A stretch of 64,000 bases of DNA. Origin: Tetrahymena thermophila SB210 (taxonomy: Eukaryota; Ciliophora; Oligohymenophorea; Hymenostomatida; Tetrahymenidae). This document shows, in pieces, positions 29,801 through 42,000 of the stretch. Within the stretch, counting starts at the first letter, position 1, and every line of letters starts with the position of its first letter. Location of the stretch: assembly GCF_000189635.1 (NCBI RefSeq), contig NW_002476544.1, forward strand, positions 124,001 to 188,000, in the 5' to 3' direction. The notes below the pieces were generated by a model. That model did not search any database. It was given only the letters and a program-made list of their open reading frames with translations, and was not told where the DNA came from. The translations under genes and the position numbers were made by a program.

Positions 29801-32800
29801 GCTAAACTACTTGGAAATCTTGCATTGCTATATCTCTTAATGTCAATGGTGAAGAAATTTGTAAACCTATGATTTCATCTACTTTATTTTAAAAGTTTCT
29901 GTTCCAATATGTCGTTACATCAACCGAAATATTCGCAGTACTTGTACTTGGCATTAATAAATATAAAATAATCTTGACTTAAGTATTCGCAATAAATTAG
30001 TCTAAGTTATAAATTTATAATTAATTTTAGCCAATTTTGCTATATAGTACACCATCTATGTTAAGTTAATTAATGCCATTTATTTCGAGATAAAAATATT
30101 AAGATTAAGATAATTAGCAATTATGAACAGTTAAAATCAAACCTCCGTCTTACTAAACAAGGTTTTATGTTGTTATTTAAATCACAAATTTGTGTTCAAG
30201 AAGCTTAGTTTTTAATTAAAATAAATTATAAATATTTTAAACTTTGTTTAATTTTTACTTTGAAAATTTAGTTAGGATCTTCAGATGCATCTAATTAGAT
30301 AACTGCTGGATTAAAAACTCCTGGGATAACTTAAAATAAAAGTGTATTTGTTTGAGTAACAATATTTGAAGATATTATTCGAGCATGATAAGTAAAACTT
30401 CCTGAATAAGGTGGATTATGAAAAATATCCCCAGAATTTATTATCGTTTATGCTGTAGCAGTTTGAGCTGTGCTTGGAGTAAAAACAATCCAATTTACTG
30501 GTGAGGGATATGTTATACACTAGCTTGCACCAGGTCCACAAGTAAATACTTTAAAGGCTAGATTAGGAAATATTTATGGTACTTATAGTAGTTCATATAT
30601 TATGAATTGAGCAGATGAAGATATCTAAAAATTATATTCATGCTAAGAAGCTTAATTTACAAATTAGTTACTCAAAATAATTTGAGGAATAGTAGGATAG
30701 GTGTCTATTTTTGAAATAATAAATAGTAAATTTAATAAAAATGCGAAAACAGTTTTTTATTTATCAATAAAAATTTAAGAAATTTCAATCAATAATAGAA
30801 GTATTTTAAATTACTTTATGTGGGGTATGAAGTTGTAGTGAATAGTAAACCTTAGTATTTATAAATTTAAACATATTGTCCCAACATACCAGGAGTTTCT
30901 TCATTTAAACTAAATTAATAATAAACTTATACACCTGCTTAATCTACAATACCTATACGAGGTATTTCTATATTAATAGTAGATCCAACAGTCACTTTGG
31001 ATGTTTTAAAACCCTATATAGTTAAATAAGAATATGTTTAATCACAATGTAGGTCACAGGTAATTTTATCAGTAGGATCAATTTGTGTACCATAAACATA
31101 ACAAGGGTAATTTTATATAATCTATTTTTGTGAATACCCTGCATAACTCTACCAAGCCTACTAATTATAGTTTACAAAATCAATTTTATATATATAATTC
31201 CTCTGTGTTTCATATAAATCAAATCCAGAAGGAGCTGTACACACTCCATTATAGTTTGGGTGAGTATACTTGAATGTTAAATAAGTAAATTCATTTTAAT
31301 TTGTCACTAAGTTTGTTGCTTAAATACTATTTGATGGAATATTAAATGCATATGGGACAAATTCTGTAAAGTATACTTCTTTAGGGACATTTAAAGGTAA
31401 TTAGCATTCACAATCCCAAAACGTGATAAAAAACAAATACCTTTATTAATATTAATTATATTTTACAAACATATTTAAATGGAAGAAAATTTATAATTTT
31501 AAAATTTATTCTTTTTTAAACTTTTGATTTTCATTTTCTGAGTTTTAAACTCTTCCTTTTTTAGAATTTTTATTTAAAAAAAAAAACACTATTAATTTTA
31601 CCTCTAAACTAGCTTGGGTAATTATATTCCAGCATCATAGCCAGGAGAAGGGCCAACAGTTGTAATTGTTATTGGGATTTCGCTTTCATGGAACCCTTAA
31701 TCAAGAGGAGTATATACAGTTATAATAGTCCTATCTGCCTTTGATGCAGTATCGTAAGTACACTTAGACGAAGGAATAGTGGCAAAGAAATAGCAGGTAA
31801 ATATACCATTTTATGGTGGAGGAGCTGGTAACTAAGGGAAAACCTCTATAATAATTTTACCAACTGTACCTACATTAGTTTAAGGAAGAGGGTTCTTTAA
31901 AAACAAAGTAATTTCTAAAGGCCCAGATTAGCATGAGCTTAATCTAATAGGAATTTGCATGGGATGAGCTGCAAACACTCTTGTAGAACCATAAGTAGCA
32001 TTTATATTTATATTAACTATTCCTAAATCTATAAAAGCATTTTTCACAGTGTTATAAGTACCTATAGTTACTGGGTATTAGTTTTACCAAGGCGGAGATT
32101 ATAAAAATATTGTAATAACCAATCTACTGTCATTATCAATGCTCTAAAAATTTTCAATCAAATAAGAATTTTGTTAAGGTAATAGCATGCATCTGATTTA
32201 TGGATCTGGAGAATTTTAGAAAGTTTTCAATTTAAATCTTTGTTTTTAGAATATAATTTGAAATATATTAAATATAATAAATAATATTTGAACTTTTAAA
32301 ATAAGAATAGTTATTATTTTAGATTGATTTGTTAGATATTTTAAATAAAAAAATTAGCAATTTTGTAGAAAAAATGTAAATTAAATCCTAAAATTCTAAA
32401 ATATATTTTTTTTAAGCTCAGTATCAATTTTTATCCTAAGAATAACTAAATAATTAAAATTTTATAATTAAATTGATTTGTTAATTCTTTGAATGATATG
32501 AAGCTTTTATTTAAAAGGTATTATATCATTAAAAAGTAGCAAGCTAATTATATTTATAAATTTACATAAATTAAGTTTTATTACTCATTTATAGTAAATT
32601 ATCATTTAACTTCTTAAACCTTGATTTAATTTTACTTTTAAATTGCCAATAGAATCTACCTTAATAATAAATTTTATTGAAGTAAAAATTATTTTTACCC
32701 TGATATAATTGTGCAGTTAGGAGAAAAGAGAAACCAATCTTTAGTGAAGTTAATATAAAGTTTGCCTGAGGAATCAACAGGGTTAACAAGATTTATAAAA

Positions 32801-34068
32801 AAGGCATAGGTTGTATTAGAAAGCTTAAAATTATCATTTCCTTGATAGGTGATATTTAATATACCAGGGTGGATTTCTATATTTCCTGGAAAATATGCCT
32901 ATATTTATTAAGTAGAATATTATATGTATTTACACTTCTAAAATAAATTTGAGTATTAATTATTAAAAGAATTTATTTTACTAATACATCTTTATTTGTT
33001 TAAAATAATTTATTACTTTTTCTAAAACAATTGTAGAATTTCCTTATAAGACTTCTACAGTGAATCCTTGCATGAACCCACTGTAATAAGGATTAACCAT
33101 GTTAATTAATTTCACAGAATTTAATGCTCCTGAAACTATATTTTTTTAAAGATTTTTACAGGAGATGATTCTTTTGTTGTGATATATTTCTACTATCGGA
33201 TCTTAGCCGTACAAGTTATCAACATTGCAGAGTACTTTTTAAGATTAAAAACCATCAGGAAAAGTAAAACGAAAAGTGTTTCCAATATTATAACTCTAGA
33301 TTGTTTAAAAATCAAACTACCAGGTACTTCCTTCATTTATCCTTGAATTGCTTACTCTGTACACTTCGGGATTTTAAATTTGTACTTTTTTATAAATATT
33401 TATATAAAGTTGAGATAAAAATAAATGGGTTTTTTTATCTAGTTTATATGCTTAATTATCATTTTACTTCGTTCCTAGTTTCTTTTTTGTTACTCTTAAA
33501 TGAATTCAAAAAAGATATTACAGAAATTCAAAAATTAATAAATATCTCAATATTATAATATATATTAATTACAAGGAGGTGGAGCTAAACTAAGAGTACT
33601 AAAAGCATCGTTTTGTTCTACCATAACATCGTTGTAGTATGTTCTGATACCGAATTCACTTGTCTAAGGTAAAGATGGATTGCGAATTTGACCAACAACT
33701 ACTTGATTAATCCCGCTTATAATTTATCCTGCCTAGATAAGAATGACTCCATCTGAGTTAAACTCACATGGCAACTATCTGAAAGAACCATTTTGCAATT
33801 ATGTTGGCAAAATGCTTTTTACGTTTTGAAGCATAGAACACTCCAAATTGCTTTCAAAAAAATAGGCTTTGTATTCATGTGGAAATATTATCTGAACAAA
33901 TGCATTGCTATTAATTGAAATTTCATTGAAAAAAGAGAATAGAAAGTAAGTTATCTCTTTTTAATTTGAAGAATATGCTTTTAATGGAATAGATCCAAAT
34001 GGTTTAATTGAACATTCAATTAGCTTTAAAATTAATCCTAACCATAATATAGCTTAAAGTAATTTCAT
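8807..34068 (-). CDS. Giant repetitive surface protein with single C-terminal membrane segment
   Basis: This is one minus-strand gene with about 27 introns and roughly 7,000 residues. Exon 1 (34068-33573) starts with a signal peptide, 'MKLLQAILWLGLILKLIEC'. Intron 1 is 33385-33572; I also placed introns at 10729-10870 and 8953-8992. Others lie near 32.2-32.7, 31.4-31.6, 29.2-29.6, 27.6-27.8, 25.8-26.1, 23.7-23.9, 21.3-21.5, 19.7-19.9, 15.4-15.5, 14.3-14.5 and 13.3-13.6 kb, plus shorter ones. The ectodomain is a chain of modules. Each has a beta-rich stretch ('LFLKNPLP', 'ITLELKNPSP', 'ISFTNPKPIP'), then a glycine and a hydrophobic 'IxIxFP' strand ('FRFTFPDGF', 'ILIMFPPEIP', 'LMIKYPTGIF'), then two cysteines usually 10-20 residues apart. 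The C-terminus has a hydrophobic run ('SILLITLILFLQ') and a ~50-residue acidic tail ending at TGA 8809-8807. Module order and signals fit an adhesin or surface-coat protein; that role is inference. The exact exon map was not fully resolved. A split into two genes is unlikely, because modules continue across the long introns I checked. Confidence 0.8.
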
Positions 34069-35810
34069 ATTAGAAATAGATCTAAATCCTATATGTTAAA
34101 TATTTTATTTGAAGTGGATTATCCTAGCTGTGATACTTGTAAAAAAGACAATTTAGTTGAAAAATGATTATTTGGATTGGTCGTAACTATTTATAAATAT
34201 TGAATGAACTATTTTACTTGTTTATTTAGCTAATTAATAATTTATAAAATAATTAAATATATACTAAGTGATCTATTATTGAAGACTTCTTTGTTAATTA
34301 ATTGTTAATTATTCGCTATTAATTAATATAATTACATTTAATTTAAATACCAAATTTTCTTATGAAAATATCTTAAATGCATAAAATATTTAATCCATTT
34401 TTATTAAAAGTTATACTCACACTTTTTATTTCTTACCTCTCATTCTTCAATATTTGATTCACTCCACAAATTTATTATTTCATAATTCTTATAACTTTAT
34501 CAAAATTATTTGTATCATTTCCTTTATTTATTTATTAATTTGTTAATCACCATTAATTTATTTATATAAATCATATTACTTATTTTCTGGGATTTTTTAC
34601 ACTTGTATTTAATCTTAATATTTTAATAATCATTCATTTTTCTTATAAATTATATATTATTATCAAGAATAACTAGCTTTTATACTAATCTAAGTACACA
34701 CAGGTTTTATTTTATATAAAAAATCAATTTTAATAGATAAAAAGCTATATTGAAAATTGATTTAAAAATATATCAAAATGAAGAGTAAAAATTGAATAAA
34801 AGTTAAAAGAATATTATAAATTTTTTAATTTTTTTATAAACTTTTAATCATTTATGAGCTCAAAATTGATAAAACTAAGTTTATTTTGAAGTATTAAATA
34901 TATTAATTGTAAGTATTTAATTTTAAATTTAAAGATTTTAAATATAATAATTCAAATAAAAGAAAAAACTTATTTTTATTTAAATTCACAAATTAAACTC
35001 CTTATTACTTTACGGTCTAATTTATTACTTTTTTTTGAGTAATTGACAAAAAAAAAAAGATTTAAACTTATTTATAATAATAATATTCTTAGAATAAATT
35101 GACTGCATCTTATCAATTTAAAATGAAGATTTATTGATTGGTTATTTTATTAATTTATTTTTAAACAAAAATTATATCTTATTTTAAAAATATTCTTATT
35201 TTAATTTTTAAATTTAATAAATGCTATTTTATTTTGTAAGATAAATAAATATTACTAATTAATTATATAATAATAAATGAGCAAAAATTATATTTTTTGA
35301 AGAAGAACTAAAGTGAATAGTGAAAATTAATAATAGTAAACATTCATTCAAAAATAAATAAAATATATAAAATAAATAATGAACTAAGTTTGTAATTTAT
35401 CTCATGCATAATTGATGATCAATATTTACATTTAATTATTAATTTTGTGAGTAATTAAATTCATACAAATAAAAAATAAAAATATTCTAGTTTACTAACA
35501 ATTATTTTTTGATTTTAATCAAAATTTTAAAATTAAATGATTTTATATTATTTTAAATAATGCTATTTTTATAAGCACAAGATTTTATATATTATTAATA
35601 AAAATAAGTAATGTGGTTTCTCCCTAATTAATACCTCCTGATCAGATTTTTCAAAAATTTTGGGTTTTTTAAGGGTATTTTTGAGCTTTTCGGGTATGGT
35701 CTAATTTACTATGATTGTCAAAAAACCTTTATATAAAAATTTTTAAAATTAAATTCTCAAAGCACGATAGGAAAATTATGAATGATGAATTTTTTAATGA
35801 GTAAGAAAGT

Positions 35811-36013
35811 ATTTTGAAAGTAGATTTGAGATCATAATTATGAAGATTTAAAATACAAAAGATTTTTCTTTACATACATCTAAATGAGTTATTATTTGTA
35901 AGTAAAACTATTGGATATATTTTGAAGATATATTTCATATCATAATTATCAAGATTAAAAATATAAAAGATTTTTCTTTGATGCATCTAAAAGAGTTATT
36001 ATATGTAAGTAAA
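35811..36013. repeat. Direct duplication, ~108-bp period
   Basis: Two imperfect copies lie head to tail, at about 35811-35906 and 35919-36013. Both run from 'attttgaa' through 'catcataattat' and 'aaaagatttttcttt' to 'gagttattat..gtaagtaaa'. Neither copy encodes anything visible. Confidence 0.75.
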
Positions 36014-36420
36014 TTTATAAAATTGGAGAACTAAAAATGAATTAATCTCAAGGTTAATGGCTTTAAATAATAACAGTACTTTTAAATTTATTTACTATTA
36101 TATATATGTAAAAAACTTGAATGCGTTAGTTATTTGTAAGCAATGCATGTTAAAAAATACTTTATTTAAAGAGAATAAAGTCTTAATTTAATTTAGAATA
36201 GATAAAAATTAATTTTACATTACTATTTTTTCTATATAACCAACTTATATTACTTGACGAATAAATGAACAAATATGTCGTTTATTATCTGTAAAAGTGT
36301 TTAATACTTGAATTGAAACTGATGAAAAAGAAGAAAAATAAATAATAAAAAATAGAAGAAAAATTAATTTAAGATTCAATTTATAAGTAGACTCTTTAAT
36401 TTTTGAATATTGCAAATAAT

Positions 36421-36535
36421 AAATTCTTATCTTTAAAATAACAAATTTTTGTCTTTGTATCTACTTTAATGATAAATTCTTATCTTTCTTAATAAAAAAT
36501 TCTTATCTTTGTATCTACTTTAATAATAAATTCTT
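36421..36535. repeat. Tandem ~54-bp repeat
   Basis: Two units of about 54 bp and the start of a third share 'aaattcttatcttt' and 'gtctttgtatctactttaat' or close variants. They lie about 135 bp upstream of the first small basic gene and may fall in its promoter. Confidence 0.7.
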
Positions 36536-36669
36536 CTATTTAAAACTCATTTTAAAAATATTGATTAACAAACAATAAAGAATATAATAAATATAATTTA
36601 ATTAAAACTAATAAAAAAATCAATAAAATAAAACTAATCTCTAACTAATAGTATATTATAGTTAACAAA

Positions 36670-36876
36670 ATGGATCAAAAATAAAGCAACACAAAATCTT
36701 ACTCTAATAAAAGATCTGAAAAAAACGGCACATCTCGTAAGCTACAAGATAAATCAACCCCAAAAGATAAAGATGTGAGCAACTATAACAGCTCTAGCTT
36801 CAATAAAAGAAAAGAAGACACTAGACAAAATAAAAAAGTTGCTGAAAAGGTTATGAAGGGGAACATTTATGCTTGA
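36670..36876 (+). CDS. Small basic protein, paralog A
   Basis: This is a single exon of 69 codons (68 residues) that needs TAA read as Gln at codon 5, so a standard-code search misses it. The protein is Lys/Asn/Ser-rich and basic. It starts 'MDQKQSNTKSYSNKRSEKNG' and ends 'KRKEDTRQNKKVAEKVMKG' plus four residues. It aligns without gaps to the 68-residue protein at 37852-38058. The shared frame is MDxKxxNTK, SxKRxEKNGxSRK, KRKEDTxQNK and a KG..YA end, while the middle (about residues 29-43) is not conserved. There is no signal peptide, membrane segment or Cys pattern, so it is probably cytosolic or nuclear. I do not recognise the family. Conservation against its neighbour is the main evidence that it is a real gene. 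Confidence 0.8.
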
Positions 36877-37851
36877 TACAAAATAAATGAAACAGCGATT
36901 GAATTATTTATTGCTTGAATAAAAATCTCAATTTTCAAAAATAAATTCACTACTATAATAAAATAAATAAATAAATTAAAATTTACTATGAATGTATATC
37001 TAAACTAAATATATAATTTATATAGTATATTTCTAAATTTAATTTTATAAAATATTTACAAAAATAATTATTTTCTATGTTCAAATATTTATTACAAATA
37101 ATATAATCTAAAATTAAAAAAAATTTTATTATCATAAAATATTAAATGCTAACAGTTTTACCAATAGATTGCTAAAAGAGCTATATATGAATGCATAAAT
37201 TTATATAGAAATAAAAAACTAAAATAACAATCAAATAAATAAATTAAAAAATTTTTTTAATTTTTATCATTTCAATCATAAATTTTAAAATAATTCTTAT
37301 TTATTAAACAAATAAAAAAATTTGTTTTTCCTTTAAATAAAATAGGAAAATCAATTTTTTTAATTTAAAAATAAAGTTATAATAAAAATTTTTTATTTTA
37401 AAATACATTTTTACTCATTCAAACTTTTTAGAATATTTATAATGTTTTAAATAAACTTCAATTAGTGTTAGAAACTAAATAGATGCAAATATTATAAGAA
37501 TTTATCTTAAGTTTTTAAAATAGATATCAATTAAAAGAAAATTTATAAAAATATGAAATAGAGAGGTAAGTCACTTTAGTATTGATAAAGAAGAATAATT
37601 ATTAAATTATTCTTTTACTTTGATAGATACTTTAATTAATTTAATATTGACAAAATTAATCATCTATTTTACTTATTTAACAAATTCTTCCAGTGATTAA
37701 TCAATTAATTAATAATTTTTAGATTATTTAAAATCAGTCAATTAGTTATATTGAATTAATATTATTTAATTAAAATAAAAACAAATAAAAACCAACATAA
37801 AAAAAACAAACAAACAACGAAATACATAAATAATAATAATAATAATTTCAA
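36877..37851. other. Intergenic spacer between the two small paralogs
   Basis: This is about 975 bp of very AT-rich sequence. I see no conserved coding frame. It must contain the promoter of the second paralog, and its last ~60 bp are A-rich with short AAC and TAA repeats just before the ATG. Confidence 0.55.
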
Positions 37852-38058
37852 ATGGATTGTAAGACTACTAACACCAAGGCTTTTTCTAAAAAGAGAACTG
37901 AAAAGAACGGTATTTCTCGCAAGATTGCTGATAAAACATCTAACAATAACAATGACTCCTTTGATGGTGGCAAATGTAAATTTGAAAAGAGAAAGGAAGA
38001 CACTAAGCAAAATAAAAGATTGGTTCAAAAGCTATTAAAGGGATCTGCATATGCATGA
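37852..38058 (+). CDS. Small basic protein, paralog B
   Basis: This is a single exon of exactly 68 residues, the same length as its neighbour at 36670-36876. It starts 'MDCKTTNTKAFSKKRTEKNG' and ends with the block 'KRKEDTKQNKRLVQKLLKG' and 'SAYA'. The N-terminal third and the C-terminal third match paralog A closely. The centre is replaced by an Asn/Asp/Gly run with one extra Cys. All Gln codons here are CAA, whereas paralog A uses one TAA. Exact length conservation with a free centre suggests two fixed functional ends joined by a linker. The overall pattern is a lysine-rich soluble protein. Function is unknown and no named domain is recognised. Confidence 0.85.
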   Translation: MDCKTTNTKAFSKKRTEKNGISRKIADKTSNNNNDSFDGGKCKFEKRKEDTKQNKRLVQKLLKGSAYA

Positions 38059-39077
38059 ATAAATTGATCTTTTATAAATATTTTCAATAGGATAATAAAT
38101 TAATAAATTGATAAATGTAAATAACTTTTAACCAACTAATTCACTTATAAAAAATTATTTTAAAATAAGAGTTATGTATAAATATAATTATTAAGTATAA
38201 CTAACATATTATATATTTATTTATAATAATTCATTTATTCTTAACAAAAAAAAAATTAATATTTTCATATAAAATAAATTTATTTAATTACCAGAAAATA
38301 ACTTTTTAATTTAATAAATTTTTTTTCATAAAAACCACATTCATTTTTAGTTTTTAAGAATGATACAAATTTAATATGTTAAGCTTTGAATATCACAAAA
38401 CACCATTTCTATCTTACTTTTTGGTTGATGTATTAATGATACATTCATTTTTTAGCTTGCTTAAAATGTATTTTACAAATTCTATTTATTTTGTTGAAGC
38501 TTTTGTTATAATATCTTTATTATGGTTTTTAAATTTATTTTTTTATATTATGCAGTAATATTTTTGTGATGTTACTTTAAACGATATAGATAATATGATA
38601 ATCTAATATAATTATTTAGTTAAATATTAATTTTTTACCTGAAATATTAAATTTGAGGTAAATTTTTAAATTGAATTTGTAAATCTTTAAAAAATCATAT
38701 ATTAAAAAAAATAATAATATGTTATATGAATTGAGTTCTAATACTATTTGAATATAGTGCTTGAATGGAAAAAAGAAACAAATTAATAATAAATAATATC
38801 TAGAGTTTTTTTCTTTATTGTAATTCTAAGCTTATTTATGATCAATTAAATAATATTAACTCTCTTCTTTAATTAATAGACTTTAAAAACTGAATAAATT
38901 AATTAGTTCAAACATTTAAAATCTTAGCATACATTTTTAAAAGATTTTCAAAATTTGTAAAATACTAGCAAAGCATTATAATAATTAGGAGGAATCTACA
39001 TATTCTATTATAAAATAATTAAAAGCTTTTTAGTCTACATTTTTAATTGAATTAGCTTAAAGAATACATTGTAAAAG
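38059..39077. other. Intergenic, AT-rich
   Basis: This spacer runs from the second small gene to the Cys-repeat surface protein. A hydrophobic open frame at 38376-38558 continues to a TGA further on if TAA is read as Gln. It lacks any homologous partner in the window and has the composition of random AT-rich DNA, so I do not call it a gene. Confidence 0.55.
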
Positions 39078-42000
39078 ATGGTCTTTAATTACCAATAATC
39101 AAATGTAGTTTTTTCTGTGATTATTGGGTTAATTTATTTTGCTTCAATCGATGTAGTTTCCGCAGTTATTGATTGTACAATTCCAGTCAATGGTGGCTGT
39201 AATTCAGATGTTAGCTGTGTAAATTTTGCCTATAATCCTACCTTAAGCTAGTGTGTTGACTGCACAGCTGTTAACGGTAGCTCTTGCTTAAATGTTTCTG
39301 CTACTGTTTGTTAAGATTATTAAATTCTCCCAGATAATTCAGCTTGCGTTAATTGCGCCTAAGGAAACTCTTAAAGCTCAACTTGTACTAATATAAATAC
39401 TCAGTAAGGTACTTGCATTACATACTCATATAATTTTCAAACTCAGAGTTGCGTTAATTGCAGTAAACCATTAGGAAGCTCTTGTTTATATTAAAGTTCT
39501 GTTTCAGGATGTAATAATTACCATTATGATAGCAGTGTGACAAAATGTATTGACTGTAGCTTGGCTAAAAATGGAAGTTGCGTTAATTCTGCAGCAGCAA
39601 GCTGTTACACATTTGTATATGATGGAATTTCAAAATGCGTTGATTGCTCTATACCTCAAGGTCAGAGCTGCTAGAATATTAATGTTATAAATTGTTCAAC
39701 TTATTAATATAGTGCAACCTAAAATATTTGTGTAGATTGTAGTAAATCAGTTGGAACTACTTGCGTAAATTCACAAGTAAATGGCTGTGTTAATTACAAA
39801 TACTCAGCAGTAAGTGGTTTTTGTATCAATTGTTCGATTCCAAGTGGAATTAGTTGCTTTTATGCAGGTTTCTCTGCTTGCTAGTATTTTGTTTACTCTA
39901 GTGCAGCTAATTAATGTGTTGATTGTACTTAAGTTTCGAATGCCTCTTGCACAAACTCTTCAGTACCTGGTTGCTCAAATTATATGTATGATTCTAGCAG
40001 CTAAACTTGCGTTAATTGCTTTTAGCTTTCTGGTACAACTTGTGTTAACAGTGGAATTCTGCTATGTTCTAATATTTAATATAGTAATAATTATTCTACT
40101 TGTGTGAATTGTTCTGCAGCTCAAGGGACTTCTTGTATATACGTTATTGGCGGAGCTGGACCCCCTCCTTTTTAGGACTGTCCAGGATATGTATTCAACT
40201 CAGATTTAAACTAATGCGTAAATTGCTCGTAAGCACAAGGGACAACATGCCCAAATAACATTAGCCCTATTTGCAAAGATTTTAAATACGATACAGTATC
40301 TTCCACCTGTAAAAATTGCTCACTAACTGTAGGAGCTAATTGCAAATATCCTACATCAACAGGATGTTTATCCTATAAGTACTCTCCATCCTCTAATTCG
40401 TGTGTAGACTGCTCATTAACATCAATAACACAAAGTGGAACTGTATGTTCCAACAGTTCTGTTCCAAACTGCTCGAACTTTTTTTATGATGGAGTCTTTT
40501 CTTGCAAGGATTGTTCCATAGCAAGTGCAGGAATTTGTGTTAATTCTGCAACAGTGCCTACTTGTGCAAAGTCCTATAGGTATAACTCGTCAACAGCATC
40601 TTGTAAAAATTGCTCACTTGCAACAGGTACTACATGCACTAATTCAGCATTAAGTGCTTGCTCAAATTTTAAATACGATTCTACTTCTAACACTTGTATT
40701 GATTGCTCTATGGTGAGTTCATCAGGAAATTCTTGTATGAATTCCAGCTATCCTGCTTGCTCAAGCTTTCTTTTTGATAAAACCACTAGTAGCTGCATAG
40801 ATTGCACATTATACACTGCTGGTAGTTGCGTGAATAATGTTTATGCTGTTTGTTCATTTTATCGTTATAATAGTTCAACTGGTAAGTGTGTTGATTGTTC
40901 TTTGGCTGCAAATTCTGCTTGCGTTAATGCCTCTGCCTCCGGTTGCTCATCTTATTTTTATTCATCCATATAGTCAGTCTGCGTTAGCTGTATTGATGCA
41001 AATACCAGCACTTAAAAATGCCTAAATGCTGCTGAATCTTCCTGTGCATCATTTGTGTATAATCCTTCAACAAGTAAATGTGTTGATTGTTCTGCTTCGA
41101 CTGGTACAAGTTGTACAAACTCAGCAGTTGCAGGCTGTCAAAGTTTTAAATACAGTGCAGCTAACTCTAAATGCGTTAATTGTTCCCTAGTTAGCACCTT
41201 AAATGGTGTTAGCTCTTGCACCTACGCAAGCGTTTCAGGCTGCTCAACTTTTATTTATGATGGAATAAGCATCTGCGTTGACTGCACTTAAGCTAATGTT
41301 GCTTAACAGAAATGTGTTTATTCTAGCTAAAAAAGTTGTACCATGTTTGCTTACAAAGCAGCTGCTTCAGCTTGTGTTGATTGCACTGCTGTAAATGCTG
41401 GTTCCTGTTAAAATTCAGGTGTTACAGGATGTGCAAGCTTTACTTATGATTCCCAATCAGGAAAATGTGTAAATTGTGCATTATAATATTAAGGGACATG
41501 CATATTTTCACAAACTATTTAGAGTTGTAGTAATTATTAATATGATGGAATTTCTTAATGTGTAAATTGTTCTCTTTAAACAAATGGATAGTGTGTAAAT
41601 AATTCTATTGCTGCTTGTTCAACCTTTTAATTTAATGGAAGTATATGTGTCGATTGTTCACTTTCCACATAAAATCCGGATGGTTCATATAGTTGTTCAA
41701 ATTCACAGTATCCTAATTGCTCTTCTTATGTTTATAATCCAGCTTCTAAAAGCTGTGTAAGCTGCTAAGTAGCTTAAATATCATCAAGAACATGCTAGTA
41801 TACTAATTTAGCTGCTTGTGCTAATTACAGATATAATGGATACAGTGCTTGCATAGATTGCTCAGTATCCAGCAACAATATGTGTTCTAATTCTAAAGTT
41901 GGAGGTTGCTAAAATTTTGTGTACAATTAATCTACAAATAGCTGTGTTGACTGTACTGTAGCTGCAAACTCTGTTTGTACATATGGCTCACTTGCTGCTT

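Larger units (their letters stand above)
34069..36669. other. Long AT-rich intergenic region
   Basis: This region separates the start of the giant minus-strand gene from the first small plus-strand gene, so it must hold two promoters. It is extremely AT-rich with no convincing coding frame. It contains a duplicated ~108-bp block (35811-36013), a tandem ~54-bp repeat (36421-36535) and a short less AT-rich island near 35613-35727, each listed separately. Confidence 0.6.

Noticed and set aside
33301-33558. Hydrophobic plus-strand open frame
   Set aside because: It overlaps intron 1 and exon 2 of the giant gene on the opposite strand. The AT-rich intron gives it false hydrophobicity.
36421-36535. 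CRISPR-like reading of the tandem repeat
   Set aside because: The units are directly adjacent, only two to three in number and AT-rich, in a eukaryotic nuclear genome. It is a simple tandem repeat.
38376-38558. Hydrophobic 60-residue open frame between real genes
   Set aside because: Phe/Leu/Ile-rich frames are expected by chance in this base composition. It has no homolog in the window and no supporting signals. Transcript data could change this.
40837-41025. Second open frame over the antigen-like gene; also 39814-40107 and 42088-42282
   Set aside because: These are out-of-phase shadows of the Cys-repeat gene. They lack the regular Cys spacing.
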